A DNA stretch of 64,000 nucleotides from Pleionea litopenaei. Lineage in GTDB: Bacteria; Pseudomonadota; Gammaproteobacteria; Enterobacterales; Kangiellaceae. This document shows, one piece after another, positions 17,626 through 25,724 of the stretch (position 1 is its first letter; the number at the start of each line of letters is the position of its first letter). The notes beneath the pieces were generated by a model that saw only the letters and a program-made list of their open reading frames with translations, was not told where the DNA came from and searched no databases. A program made the position numbers and the translations under genes. The stretch lies in contig NZ_CP133548.1 in NCBI RefSeq assembly GCF_031198435.1, positions 186,001-250,000 on the forward strand, given 5' to 3'.

Positions 17626-18786
17626 CTAGGTGTTCTTTTTTGCGACGAGCAACGAAATTAATGCGGCCACTAATACGAGCGTCAACAGCAACGATAACCA
17701 AAACCAGGTTTTATAATCTTGCAGTTGTTGTTGAAGTTTGATGTTCTGGCCTTCAGCGGTCGATAGGTTATCGATTTGTTCTTGTGTTTGTCGTTCAATG
17801 CGCGCGATTTCAGCAAGCTGGCGAACTTTGAGCTCTCGCAAATCATTTGCGTAACGATTGTGAGACTCTAGGCTTGCGAGCGCTTGCTCGAATTGGCTTT
17901 CCATTTTATACACGCGATACAGAATTTCGTAAGCTTTGGCAAAATGACTTTTGTTTAAATTATCTTTATTGGTAACCGCTAATATATCGTCTACTCGGTT
18001 TAACGCATTAATGGTGTCTCCTTGAACCAAAGCTGCTTCCGCTAAGTCGAGCAAGTTTTCGATTCTAAGGGTTTGAAAGCCTTCATCTTCAGAGATCTTT
18101 AAAGCTTTCTTAAAATAGGTTTCAGCTAAGGGCAGGTCGCCATTAAATACGGCAACTTCACCAAGGTTTTGAAAATAATACGCAATCGTGAACGCGTCTT
18201 TTACTTTCGGAATTTCTTGCTCTAGTTGCTCGGTGTATTTCACAAAATCGGGATAAATTCGACCCAACGATGATGCATGCATTAGGTTAACCAGTGTTTG
18301 CAGTTTTGCGAGCTGACTTTCTTTTTCAGCTGCGTATGATTTTTGGAAAACATTGGTCGCATCGGTGTAATTTTCGAGAGCTACGTAAACGGCACCGATA
18401 TTATTTAATGCGCGACTGATTCCCGGAAAATCGTTGTTAGAGCGTGCAATATCGTAAGCAGAGTTATACAGTCGTAACGCATTTTCATGCTGTGATAAGT
18501 AGAAATAACTGGAGCCTAGATTGGTTAATGCTCTGGCTAAATGATGATTATCATTTTGATACACTGCAATGCGCCGAGCTTGTTCGGAATACTTAAAGGC
18601 TTGATCGTATTGGCCTTGCTTTATCAGTTCGTACGCCAGTTCATTGAGTTCAGACAAAGTTGTGTCACGGTCGAGCACAACCTCACTCGCTTTACTCGAG
18701 GAGGTTGTTGTTTTTGCTGTGACAGGTATCGCAGCACCTAAGGATGCATAAAAACCAAGCCATAAGATCACTGCGATTTTCTTCAT
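17626..18786 (-). CDS. Exported TPR-repeat protein with C-terminal membrane anchor
   Basis: This 386-residue protein has a signal peptide (MKKIAVILWLGFYASLGAA) and then about six tetratricopeptide repeats between residues 45 and 290 (for example ALTNLGSSYFYLSQHENALR and YFQNLGEVAVFNGDLPLAE). A coiled coil follows at about 320-355 (RIERQTQEQIDNLSTAEG), and one transmembrane helix near 362-383 ends in a Lys-rich tail. The architecture resembles the sensory half of TPR-GGDEF proteins, but no output domain follows. It lies 14 bases downstream of the candidate borosin precursor on the same strand, so it may be the third gene of that operon. Any role in peptide export or sensing is inference. Confidence 0.75.
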   Translation of the reverse strand: MKKIAVILWLGFYASLGAAIPVTAKTTTSSSKASEVVLDRDTTLSELNELAYELIKQGQYDQAFKYSEQARRIAVYQNDNHHLARALTNLGSSYFYLSQHENALRLYNSAYDIARSNNDFPGISRALNNIGAVYVALENYTDATNVFQKSYAAEKESQLAKLQTLVNLMHASSLGRIYPDFVKYTEQLEQEIPKVKDAFTIAYYFQNLGEVAVFNGDLPLAETYFKKALKISEDEGFQTLRIENLLDLAEAALVQGDTINALNRVDDILAVTNKDNLNKSHFAKAYEILYRVYKMESQFEQALASLESHNRYANDLRELKVRQLAEIARIERQTQEQIDNLSTAEGQNIKLQQQLQDYKTWFWLSLLLTLVLVAALISLLVAKKNT

Positions 18787-18800
18787 AAGATTACTCTAGG

Positions 18801-19025
18801 TTATTGTTCTTTTTTGCACACACGAATGATTGAGTTAGGCGCTAAATCATATTCGTTATTGAGTGCTTTATTAATGGCGTCAAGATCTTGATTGGCGACC
18901 ATATCTTGCTCTTCAGGCGTCAGGTTATATTTATCCATTAACTGTTTTTTATCTTTCTTGTATTGGTCTTTAAGCTCTGGCTTTTCAGTGACTTCTACCA
19001 AGAATTTTTTTAAGTTATCAGACAT
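18801..19025 (-). CDS. Candidate split-borosin precursor peptide (74 aa)
   Basis: This small protein overlaps the 3' end of the methyltransferase gene by 8 bases and has its own strong AAAGGAG ribosome site seven bases before ATG. Residues 1-56 are a charged, helical leader with a LigA-like pattern (LKDQYKKDKKQLMDKYNLTP then EEQDMVANQDLDAINKAL). The tail from about residue 57 (EYDLAPNSIIRVCKKEQ) is short and unstructured with a hydrophobic SIIRV patch and one Cys70. This matches the layout of split-borosin precursors such as Shewanella SonA: a helical borosin-binding domain followed by a C-terminal core whose backbone amides are N-methylated by the neighbouring enzyme. The methylated positions cannot be read from sequence. 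It could alternatively be only a LigA-like domain protein, but adjacency to this enzyme argues against that. Confidence 0.8.
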   Translation of the reverse strand: MSDNLKKFLVEVTEKPELKDQYKKDKKQLMDKYNLTPEEQDMVANQDLDAINKALNNEYDLAPNSIIRVCKKEQ

Positions 19026-19872
19026 CGCTGTTCTCCTTTGATGGTTTCAAATTAACTAATTGTTGTACTACAGAATCATCGAGCATTGCCGACTGCTGGG
19101 CTGCAATGTAAAAAGTACTGCGCTGGCTGAGAGACCACTGATGTATTTTTGAAAGTGGTTTTGATTCGATCAGTGGGTCATACAGCGGAAGTGTTGCTGC
19201 TTCGTATTTAATAACAGGGTGTTCACTGCCATACCAATCTATTAACTTTTTTTGTAAAAGCTTGAGAGCCTCAGGTTGAGCGGTGAGTTTTGCATTATCG
19301 ATATCGCCAATCACGCCTGGTTGCCACAAGATTAATGGTGCACAGAGATCGATTTGAATCTTATGAATTAAAAAGTGGGTCGCTTCATAGGATTGACAGC
19401 CATCACTGGCGGGATCAATACCAAGGTCGGCGAATAAGCAATCTTCTGCTGAAATGCCGGGTAACATTTGGGCATCATAGCCGCGACGACGCGCTTGGGT
19501 TATGACTTCATGACTCGGGCTGACAAAGACTCCGGGGTGGCCATAGAATACCGCAACCACGGTAGAGTATTGGTTTAATCCTTCGAGTATTCGATCGACC
19601 ATGAGTTGATAGGCTTGCGTTCGCGTCGCTGTGAGTTGATAGCTATCGCCAAGATAGGTCAGGTTTTCATTCAGAGACTTTAAATAGGTAAGGCCCAGTG
19701 GATCAGGTACCAAATGATAGACCTGATCGGCACTTTCTATGCGCTTTTTGGTTTCTTGCGTGATGTGGCTCGGTGTAATTAAGCCGGTTCCCACCACAAA
19801 AAGGCGTCCTTTATTCCCCAATGTGCTGTTCCTAATTGTGCTTTTTGGTTTTGATACTGCCAACCAATTCAC
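19018..19872 (-). CDS. Borosin-type peptide backbone alpha-N-methyltransferase (SAM-dependent, tetrapyrrole-methylase fold)
   Basis: The 284-residue protein has the SAM-binding tetrapyrrole-methylase fold, with VVGTGLITPSH near residue 27 and FYGHPGVFVSPSH at 109-121. The blocks LPGISAEDCLFADLGIDP (137-154), SYEAT (161-165) and LWQPGVIG (182-189) are those of fungal OphMA and bacterial SonM, not of precorrin, uroporphyrinogen or RsmI methylases. Arg84, Tyr88 and Tyr110 line up with residues important for catalysis in OphMA (from memory). No precursor tail is fused at its C-terminus; instead a separate small gene overlaps its stop. The start is GTG at 19872 with no clear ribosome site; a TTG at 19821 preceded by AGGA is a good alternative. 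It follows rnfE by 13 bases. Confidence 0.88.
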   Translation of the reverse strand: MNWLAVSKPKSTIRNSTLGNKGRLFVVGTGLITPSHITQETKKRIESADQVYHLVPDPLGLTYLKSLNENLTYLGDSYQLTATRTQAYQLMVDRILEGLNQYSTVVAVFYGHPGVFVSPSHEVITQARRRGYDAQMLPGISAEDCLFADLGIDPASDGCQSYEATHFLIHKIQIDLCAPLILWQPGVIGDIDNAKLTAQPEALKLLQKKLIDWYGSEHPVIKYEAATLPLYDPLIESKPLSKIHQWSLSQRSTFYIAAQQSAMLDDSVVQQLVNLKPSKENSDV

Positions 19873-19885
19873 ATTTTGTCTAGTA

Positions 19886-20584
19886 TTATTCGTTGGTTAA
19901 AGTACCCGAAATGGCGACTTCTGGTTGCGAAACCTCGGCTTTTTGTTGATTTTTTTGGTCAATGTAGTTTTTACCAGCAATCATAAGCGCTAACGCAAAA
20001 AACGCTCCAGGTGGCAGCAGCGCGAATAAAAATGCCTGGTCAACCTCGAACACTTTAATGGTCAGCGCACTAGCCCACGAGCCGAGCAATTGTTCGGCTC
20101 CGTAAAACAAAGTGCCTTGGCCAAGCAGTTCTCGCATTGCGCCGAGCAGTACTAACACGGTTGAGAATCCGATGCCTTGCATCAGTCCATCGATGGCTGA
20201 TGGAAACATCGGGTTTTTTGAAGCAAAGGCTTCTGCACGACCGATGATGGTGCAGTTGGTCACAATCAATGGAATAAAAATGCCAAGAATTAAGTAGAGC
20301 TCATAAGTAAAGGCATTCATAAGTAATTGAGTGTTGGTGACGAAGGAGGCGATCATCATGACAAACACCGGGATTCGAATTTCTTTAGGTATCCAGTGGC
20401 GAACCAACGAAACCGAAAGGTTGGAGCCAACCAACACCATGGTGGTCGCGATGCCAAGACCCAAGCCATTGATTAAGGTATTGCTAACGGCGAGCAAAGG
20501 GCAAAGCCCCAGTAATTGAACCAGAGCAGGATTATTGCGCCACAATCCCTCTTCGCTAATTTGACGATAATTGTAGTTACTCAT
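19886..20584 (-). CDS. rnfE: Ion-translocating oxidoreductase subunit RnfE
   Basis: This 232-residue integral membrane subunit of the Rnf complex couples ferredoxin/NADH electron transfer to ion movement. It has about six transmembrane helices and the family motifs [20 protein letters not shown] and [19 protein letters not shown], with the conserved Cys pair that binds an intramembrane iron centre with RnfA. The ATG at 20584 follows GGAG and overlaps the end of rnfG by 8 bases; six in-frame residues upstream are unlikely to be translated. Confidence 0.93.
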   Translation of the reverse strand: MSNYNYRQISEEGLWRNNPALVQLLGLCPLLAVSNTLINGLGLGIATTMVLVGSNLSVSLVRHWIPKEIRIPVFVMMIASFVTNTQLLMNAFTYELYLILGIFIPLIVTNCTIIGRAEAFASKNPMFPSAIDGLMQGIGFSTVLVLLGAMRELLGQGTLFYGAEQLLGSWASALTIKVFEVDQAFLFALLPPGAFFALALMIAGKNYIDQKNQQKAEVSQPEVAISGTLTNE

Positions 20585-21218
20585 TGCTTGCTCCACAGGC
20601 ATTGCTGGCCTGATGAATGTCTAGCGCATGCGAGTTAGCAAACTCAAGCCCACGCGCCAGTGCACGAACGACCGCTCTCGGGGTAATGGTTGCGCCAGTA
20701 AATGCATCAAACACACCTCCGTCTTGCTTTACTTTCCATTGCTCGACTGGCGGTTGGTCGAGTGATAAGCCGGAAAATTGTTTGATCCAATCAGACTTTT
20801 GCGTGTCAATTTTATCACCCAGCCCCGGTGTTTCGTTGTGGCTCAATGTGCGTACGCCAGCGAGTTGTCCGTTTGGTCTAACCGCCATGATCAAATTTAT
20901 TTTACCGTTATAGCCGTCGGGTGCGGTGACGGTAAAGACCAGCGCAACTGGCTGACCATTGTTGGTCATTCGATACACCTTGCTGCTTTCGCTGGGGTGG
21001 AGTACACCGTTGGAGTCAATGATTGCGCAGTCGTGGTAGACATCGTTGTTGTATTCGCTGGCAGCGACAAGTTCGTTTAGGGTTCGCGCCAGTTTTGCTT
21101 GCATTTCCGCTTTGATTTTGTCTTTGGTTAAATGGTGAAAAACGGCGATGAGTCCGATGGATAACAAAGCAAAGGCGCCCAGTATTAACGCATTGCGTGA
21201 GATCGATTGAAATAACAT
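20577..21218 (-). CDS. rnfG: Rnf complex FMN-binding subunit RnfG
   Basis: This 213-residue protein has one N-terminal transmembrane helix (about 9-27) and a periplasmic FMN-binding domain. The flavinylation motif TGAT lies at 174-177, with Thr177 as the expected covalent FMN site. [11 protein letters not shown] is the usual family block. Its start overlaps the rnfD stop by one base (TAATG). Confidence 0.93.
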   Translation of the reverse strand: MLFQSISRNALILGAFALLSIGLIAVFHHLTKDKIKAEMQAKLARTLNELVAASEYNNDVYHDCAIIDSNGVLHPSESSKVYRMTNNGQPVALVFTVTAPDGYNGKINLIMAVRPNGQLAGVRTLSHNETPGLGDKIDTQKSDWIKQFSGLSLDQPPVEQWKVKQDGGVFDAFTGATITPRAVVRALARGLEFANSHALDIHQASNACGASNE

Positions 21219-22270
21219 TATTCGACCTCCTTGGCACCATACACGGTGGGCCGAGTATAGTGATCAATTAAGGGCGCACTCATATTCATTAATAAAACGG
21301 CAAAGGCGACCGCATCTGGGTAGCCACCAAAATTTCGAATCAGCACCACCAAGCAGCCAACGCCTGCGCCAAATACAATTCGACCTTTAGGAGTTGTCGC
21401 AGCACTCACCGGATCCGTTGCAATAAAAAAAGCCCCAAGCATTGTTGCGCCACTGAAAAGATGAATAGAGGCCGCTATGTGCTGGTCGGGATCGATCCAA
21501 TATAAAACGCTGGATAACACCAGCATGGCACCCAGCATGCCAATGGGAATATGCCATTGAATAATGTTACGGAAAAGCAAGTAGAGTCCGCCGATTAAAA
21601 ATGCCACATTGACCCATTGCCAACCTTGATTAACATAACCTGCAAAAATGCTCGCTTGCAGTATTTCTGGTTGCCGGTAGCCCATGCCCAGGCCTGTCTT
21701 GAGCTCATCGAGTGGCGTCGCCATGGCAAATCCATCAATATTCGCAAGGTACCAAGTGAGCGTGTGGCCTTGCCCATCACTGCCCGAAAAGAACAACCAC
21801 CAAGATTCAGCGAAGTTCGGCACTTGCGTCGCGAGACTCGCAGGGGGTAACCAAGTGGTCATTGATAATGGAAATGAAATCAGGAGTAAAACGTAACCGG
21901 CCATCGCAGGATTAAACGGATTGTAGCCCAAGCCTCCGTACAGGTGTTTGGCAAAAATAATCGCAAACAAACTGCCAATAACGGGGATCCACCAAGGTGC
22001 CAATGGTGGCAGTGCGAGACCTAATAAAATAGCGGTTACTAGAGCTGAGTAATCGTGTAAGCCTTGATGCCATGGGCGTCGACGCAATCTAAAAATCGCC
22101 GCTTCAGTGAATAAACAAACCGCGACGCAAGTGACTAAATTAAAAATAACGCCCCAACCGAAAAAGTAAAACAGAACCGCGGCTCCGGGAACCGTGGCGA
22201 GCACCACCTGCTGCATGACCCACTGGACTGAATTACGGTTGCGCGTGAATGGCGAGGTCAAGTGTCTCAA
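21218..22270 (-). CDS. rnfD: Rnf complex membrane subunit RnfD
   Basis: This 350-residue polytopic protein has about nine to ten helices. The covalent FMN motif SGAT in HLFSGATMLGAFFIATDPVS is present. GGLGYNPFNPAMAGYV is the characteristic quinone/flavin-region block of the RnfD/NqrB family. It overlaps rnfC by four bases. Confidence 0.94.
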   Translation of the reverse strand: MRHLTSPFTRNRNSVQWVMQQVVLATVPGAAVLFYFFGWGVIFNLVTCVAVCLFTEAAIFRLRRRPWHQGLHDYSALVTAILLGLALPPLAPWWIPVIGSLFAIIFAKHLYGGLGYNPFNPAMAGYVLLLISFPLSMTTWLPPASLATQVPNFAESWWLFFSGSDGQGHTLTWYLANIDGFAMATPLDELKTGLGMGYRQPEILQASIFAGYVNQGWQWVNVAFLIGGLYLLFRNIIQWHIPIGMLGAMLVLSSVLYWIDPDQHIAASIHLFSGATMLGAFFIATDPVSAATTPKGRIVFGAGVGCLVVLIRNFGGYPDAVAFAVLLMNMSAPLIDHYTRPTVYGAKEVE

Positions 22271-23895
22271 TTGGACGACTCCTGCTGTTGTTTGCGCGCT
22301 TTCGCTCGAGCCACGGCATCGGCAATGGTGGCCTTTTTCTCATCGCCAACGCCTTTGTCGGCAGCGGCTTTTTTACGGGCTTCTGCGGCCTTGCGATGTT
22401 TCTCTGCGCGTTCTGCTTTTTCTCGCTCTAGTCTTAGCTCACGCAATTCATGGCGCTTTTTGGCATGGGCAGAGCGCGCTTTTTCTTCACTTTTTTGAAT
22501 AATTTCGGCCTTAGCAAAACGATAGTACTGAACCAGTGGGATTTCACTTGGACAGACATAAGAGCAAGCGCCGCATTCAATGCAATCGAACAACTGATAC
22601 TCTTCGGCTTTGGCGAGGTTTTCGCTTTTTGCAAACCAATAGAGTTGCTGGGGCAATAGGCTGGCCGGGCATGCTTCTGCACATAAACTGCATCGAATAC
22701 AAGCAAGACTGTTTTGTGCCGGTTGTAATTCGTCGGCGGCCGATACGATCACGCAGTTAGTCGATTTGAGCGTACCTGCTCGAAAGTCGGGGAGGGCAAA
22801 GCCCATCATTGGCCCGCCCATAATCATTTGACTGATACTTTCTTGAGGGACTTGTTGTTGCTCTAGAATCCATTCAAACGGCGTGCCGATACGGGTCCAG
22901 TAATTGCCTGGTTGTTGCGCGCCGTTTCCGGTAATGGTCATGACTCGTGAGGTTAATGCCTCTCCTTGCGTAACTGCTCGATAAATTGCCAGTGCTGTGG
23001 CGACATTATGCAGAATAATGCCCAAACTCAATGGCAGTTGACGCGACGGTACTTGCTTTCCGGTGACTAATTCAATTAACTGTTTTTCGCCCCCACTGGG
23101 GTATTTAGTCGGCACCACACAAATTTGAATGCTAGATAAGTCTTTCTGACCGGTGGTTTCTTCAGACGTTTTCAGAATACTGGTTTCAAGCGCTTGGATG
23201 GCTTGTGGCTTGTTATCTTCGATGCCAATGGTCACCTGTTGCGCGCCAACTAAGTATTGCAACAAGTGAATACTGGCGATTAACTCGTCGGCATAATCTT
23301 GCATCAATCGATCATCACAGGTGATGTAAGGCTCGCACTCTGCGGCGTTGATGATCAAATGATTCACTGTTGGCATTAATTTAATGTGACTGGGAAAACC
23401 GGCGCCACCCATTCCGACAATTCCTGCATCAAAAATGCGGTCGAGCAACCGTTGGCGATTTTGTGTTAGAGGCTGCTCGATAATGTCGAGTCGATCGGTG
23501 TCGTCTTTGCCATCATTGTCGATCACAACGCACCAGTCGCGCATGCCTGAGGCATGGGCAACAGGACGCTCTTCCACTGCCTGCACCACACCGCTAACCG
23601 AGGCATGAATGTTGGCCGATAAGCTCCCTTGCGCGGCACCGATGAGTTGCCCGCGCTTAACATAATCTCCCGCTTTAACCAAAGGCGTGGCAGGTTGTCC
23701 GCTGTGTTGGCCTAAATAGATCGACACTTGCGGTGGTGGTGTCAGTTCTTTAATCGGCTGTTGGTTAGATAGTGTTTTATGCTCGTCAGGGTGTATTCCA
23801 CCATGAAAACGATAGGGCGTATCGTAGCGTACCGCTTTTTTATCGGTGCGCTTTTCCGACGTCGTCGGGCCGACTTGGTTAACTGTTTGACTCAT
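22267..23895 (-). CDS. rnfC: Rnf complex NADH-binding iron-sulfur subunit RnfC
   Basis: The 542-residue protein has an N-terminal barrel-sandwich domain (FHGGIHPDEHK), a Complex I 51-kDa-like NADH/FMN domain (GMGGAGFPSHIKL, PSGGEKQLIELVTG) and two [4Fe-4S] motifs, CIRCSLCAEACP and CIECGACSYVCP. The C-terminal tail of about 85 residues is rich in Ala, Lys and Glu (KKRHELRELRLEREKAERAE) and is shorter than in E. coli RsxC. Confidence 0.94.
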   Translation of the reverse strand: MSQTVNQVGPTTSEKRTDKKAVRYDTPYRFHGGIHPDEHKTLSNQQPIKELTPPPQVSIYLGQHSGQPATPLVKAGDYVKRGQLIGAAQGSLSANIHASVSGVVQAVEERPVAHASGMRDWCVVIDNDGKDDTDRLDIIEQPLTQNRQRLLDRIFDAGIVGMGGAGFPSHIKLMPTVNHLIINAAECEPYITCDDRLMQDYADELIASIHLLQYLVGAQQVTIGIEDNKPQAIQALETSILKTSEETTGQKDLSSIQICVVPTKYPSGGEKQLIELVTGKQVPSRQLPLSLGIILHNVATALAIYRAVTQGEALTSRVMTITGNGAQQPGNYWTRIGTPFEWILEQQQVPQESISQMIMGGPMMGFALPDFRAGTLKSTNCVIVSAADELQPAQNSLACIRCSLCAEACPASLLPQQLYWFAKSENLAKAEEYQLFDCIECGACSYVCPSEIPLVQYYRFAKAEIIQKSEEKARSAHAKKRHELRELRLEREKAERAEKHRKAAEARKKAAADKGVGDEKKATIADAVARAKARKQQQESSN

Positions 23896-23897
23896 AG

Positions 23898-24479
23898 CTA
23901 AGAGACCTCAACCACATCGATGCGTTGCTGAGTTTGCGTTGTCTCAGTGGCGCTCGGGTTTGGCCAGTGCCATTGCTTTAAATTCTTTTCGACCGGCACC
24001 ATATCAATACAATCGACCGGACAAGGCGGGACGCACAAATCGCAACCAGTGCATTCACACGCAATCACCGTGTGCATTTGTTTGGCTGCACCAACTATGG
24101 CATCCACCGGACAGGCCTGAATACACTTAGTGCAGCCAATGCATTCGTCTTCACGAATCACCGCAACGGTTTCAATATTCGGTTCGGGTTCGCCAGCTAG
24201 CTCTTGGACTTCTCGACCTAACAGTTCGGCAAGCGCTTTGACACCACTGTCGCCGCCTGGGGGGCATTTGTTGATATCATCACCGTTGGCAATGGCTTCA
24301 GCGTAAGGGCGACAGCCTGGGTATCCACATTGCCCACATTGGGTCTGTGGCAAAATGTTGTCGATCTGCTCGACGATGGGATCCGACTCGACTTTAAAAC
24401 GAATCGCTGCATAGCCAAGCAGCGCGCCAAAAATGGCGGCCAACACAACCAGAATAAGAACGGCGGTAAAGGTGCTCAT
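23898..24479 (-). CDS. rnfB: Rnf complex iron-sulfur subunit RnfB
   Basis: This 193-residue protein has an N-terminal transmembrane helix, a [4Fe-4S] site of the form [16 protein letters not shown], and two ferredoxin motifs, [16 protein letters not shown] and [16 protein letters not shown]. It accepts electrons from, or donates them to, ferredoxin. It overlaps rnfA by four bases. Confidence 0.95.
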   Translation of the reverse strand: MSTFTAVLILVVLAAIFGALLGYAAIRFKVESDPIVEQIDNILPQTQCGQCGYPGCRPYAEAIANGDDINKCPPGGDSGVKALAELLGREVQELAGEPEPNIETVAVIREDECIGCTKCIQACPVDAIVGAAKQMHTVIACECTGCDLCVPPCPVDCIDMVPVEKNLKQWHWPNPSATETTQTQQRIDVVEVS

Positions 24480-25060
24480 GCTAATTTAACTAACCCGCTG
24501 AATCCCATAAAAGCCAATGACATCATGCCCGCTGTGATCATGGCGATGGCAGCGCCCTGAAAGGGCTTTGGTACATCGGCAACGTGAATGCGCTCACGCA
24601 TCGCAGAGAAGAGCACCAGCACCAGAGAAAAACCCACGGCAGCGCCAAACCCATAAATAATGGATTCGACAAAGTTGTGTTGTTCATTGACATTGAGTAA
24701 GGCAACGCCAAGCACCGCGCAGTTCGTGGTGATTAAGGGCAGAAATATACCTAACACGCGATACAACACCGGACTGGTTTTGTGAATGATCATTTCAGTA
24801 AATTGAACCACCACGGCTATGACTAAGATAAAGCACAGGGTGCGTAGATACTCTAGTTCGAGTGGTGCGAGCAAGTAAGTATTGACCAAATAGCTGCACG
24901 CCGACGCTAACGTCAACACAAAAGTCGTCGCAAACGACATTCCAACGGCCGTTTCGACTTTGCTCGATACGCCCATAAAAGGGCATAAGCCTAAGAATTT
25001 CACCAACACGAAATTGTTGACCAACACTGTGCTGACGAGTAATAAAAGGTATTCAGTCAC
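24476..25060 (-). CDS. rnfA: Rnf complex membrane subunit RnfA
   Basis: This 194-residue six-helix membrane protein is homologous to RnfE. It carries [16 protein letters not shown] and [16 protein letters not shown] with the conserved Cys residues. It is the first gene of the operon, so the promoter should lie in 25061-25317. The order ABCDGE is standard; instead of nth, the borosin-like genes follow. Confidence 0.95.
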   Translation of the reverse strand: MTEYLLLLVSTVLVNNFVLVKFLGLCPFMGVSSKVETAVGMSFATTFVLTLASACSYLVNTYLLAPLELEYLRTLCFILVIAVVVQFTEMIIHKTSPVLYRVLGIFLPLITTNCAVLGVALLNVNEQHNFVESIIYGFGAAVGFSLVLVLFSAMRERIHVADVPKPFQGAAIAMITAGMMSLAFMGFSGLVKLA

Positions 25061-25224
25061 TCGCTATTCGCCGGTTATTTGTTTCAGTGCGCATGCGCAT
25101 TCGTTTAAGTCATTTAACAATCAATCTGACCATTTCGGCTTTTAGATGGCAAACAAGCTCATCTTATACTGTATTTCGTTGCTGCCTGACTTGCTGCCTG
25201 AGTTGCAGCAAGAGAGGTTGCTAC

Positions 25225-25250
25225 TTCGGCCAGTTCGATAACTGGCCGAA
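25225..25250. terminator. Perfect 11-bp hairpin between rnfA and the metG cluster
   Basis: TTCGGCCAGTT (25225-25235) pairs perfectly with AACTGGCCGAA (25240-25250) around CGAT. It lies 68 bases past the stop of the 126-aa membrane protein gene and 165 bases upstream of rnfA. There is no good T-run on either side, so it is a terminator-like or regulatory hairpin rather than a textbook terminator. Confidence 0.5.
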
Positions 25251-25317
25251 TTATAAGGTATTTTGCAAATAAATGCCGAGCCTTTTGCTCGTTAGAGCGG
25301 TAGGTTATTGATTGGGA

Positions 25318-25698
25318 TCAGGAAATTTCTGGCTCTTCTCGAGAGGCGTGGTCTTTTGATTGCTGTGCGCGCCATTTTTGCCACCCAAATCGAACACCAA
25401 TCAGCAGCGAATACAAAATCAGCCAAACAACCGCTAAATGTGTAAGCATCGCAATTTCGCCTTCACTGCCTTCGTTTTCAAGCTCTAAAATAAAAGCAAT
25501 GGTGGCGGGAGCCATGGTTTCTGCTTCAGGAACTTGGGTGTAAGCAAACGCGCCGGCAGCGATTAATGACAACAGCCCGGTTTGAAAATAGTAGTTCCAA
25601 TGCCTTACTTTCCACCAGACCAACAACAAAAACACCACACCGCAGCCAATGTAGGCCCACCAGGTGGTGCTGTATAGAGCAAAAGGTTCGCTTGTCAT
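25318..25698 (-). CDS. Small membrane protein of unknown function downstream of metG (126 aa)
   Basis: Four hydrophobic segments (about 14-27, 37-52, 62-70 weak, 85-103) and a hydrophilic C-terminus (QQSKDHASREEPEIS) suggest an inner-membrane protein. It begins 26 bases after the metG stop in the same direction and is probably cotranscribed. I do not recognise a named family. Confidence 0.65.
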   Translation of the reverse strand: MTSEPFALYSTTWWAYIGCGVVFLLLVWWKVRHWNYYFQTGLLSLIAAGAFAYTQVPEAETMAPATIAFILELENEGSEGEIAMLTHLAVVWLILYSLLIGVRFGWQKWRAQQSKDHASREEPEIS

Positions 25699-25724
25699 TA
25701 TTTTACGTCTCGCTGATTAATGGT

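Noticed and set aside
18801-19025. The 74-aa protein as a Nif11-type precursor or an LigA dioxygenase subunit
   Set aside because: There is no double-glycine-type leader and no dioxygenase catalytic subunit; the overlap with the methyltransferase gene explains it better.
19018-19872. The borosin-type enzyme as a cobalamin or siroheme biosynthesis methylase
   Set aside because: No other tetrapyrrole genes are near and its internal motifs follow OphMA/SonM rather than CobA/CysG or RsmI.
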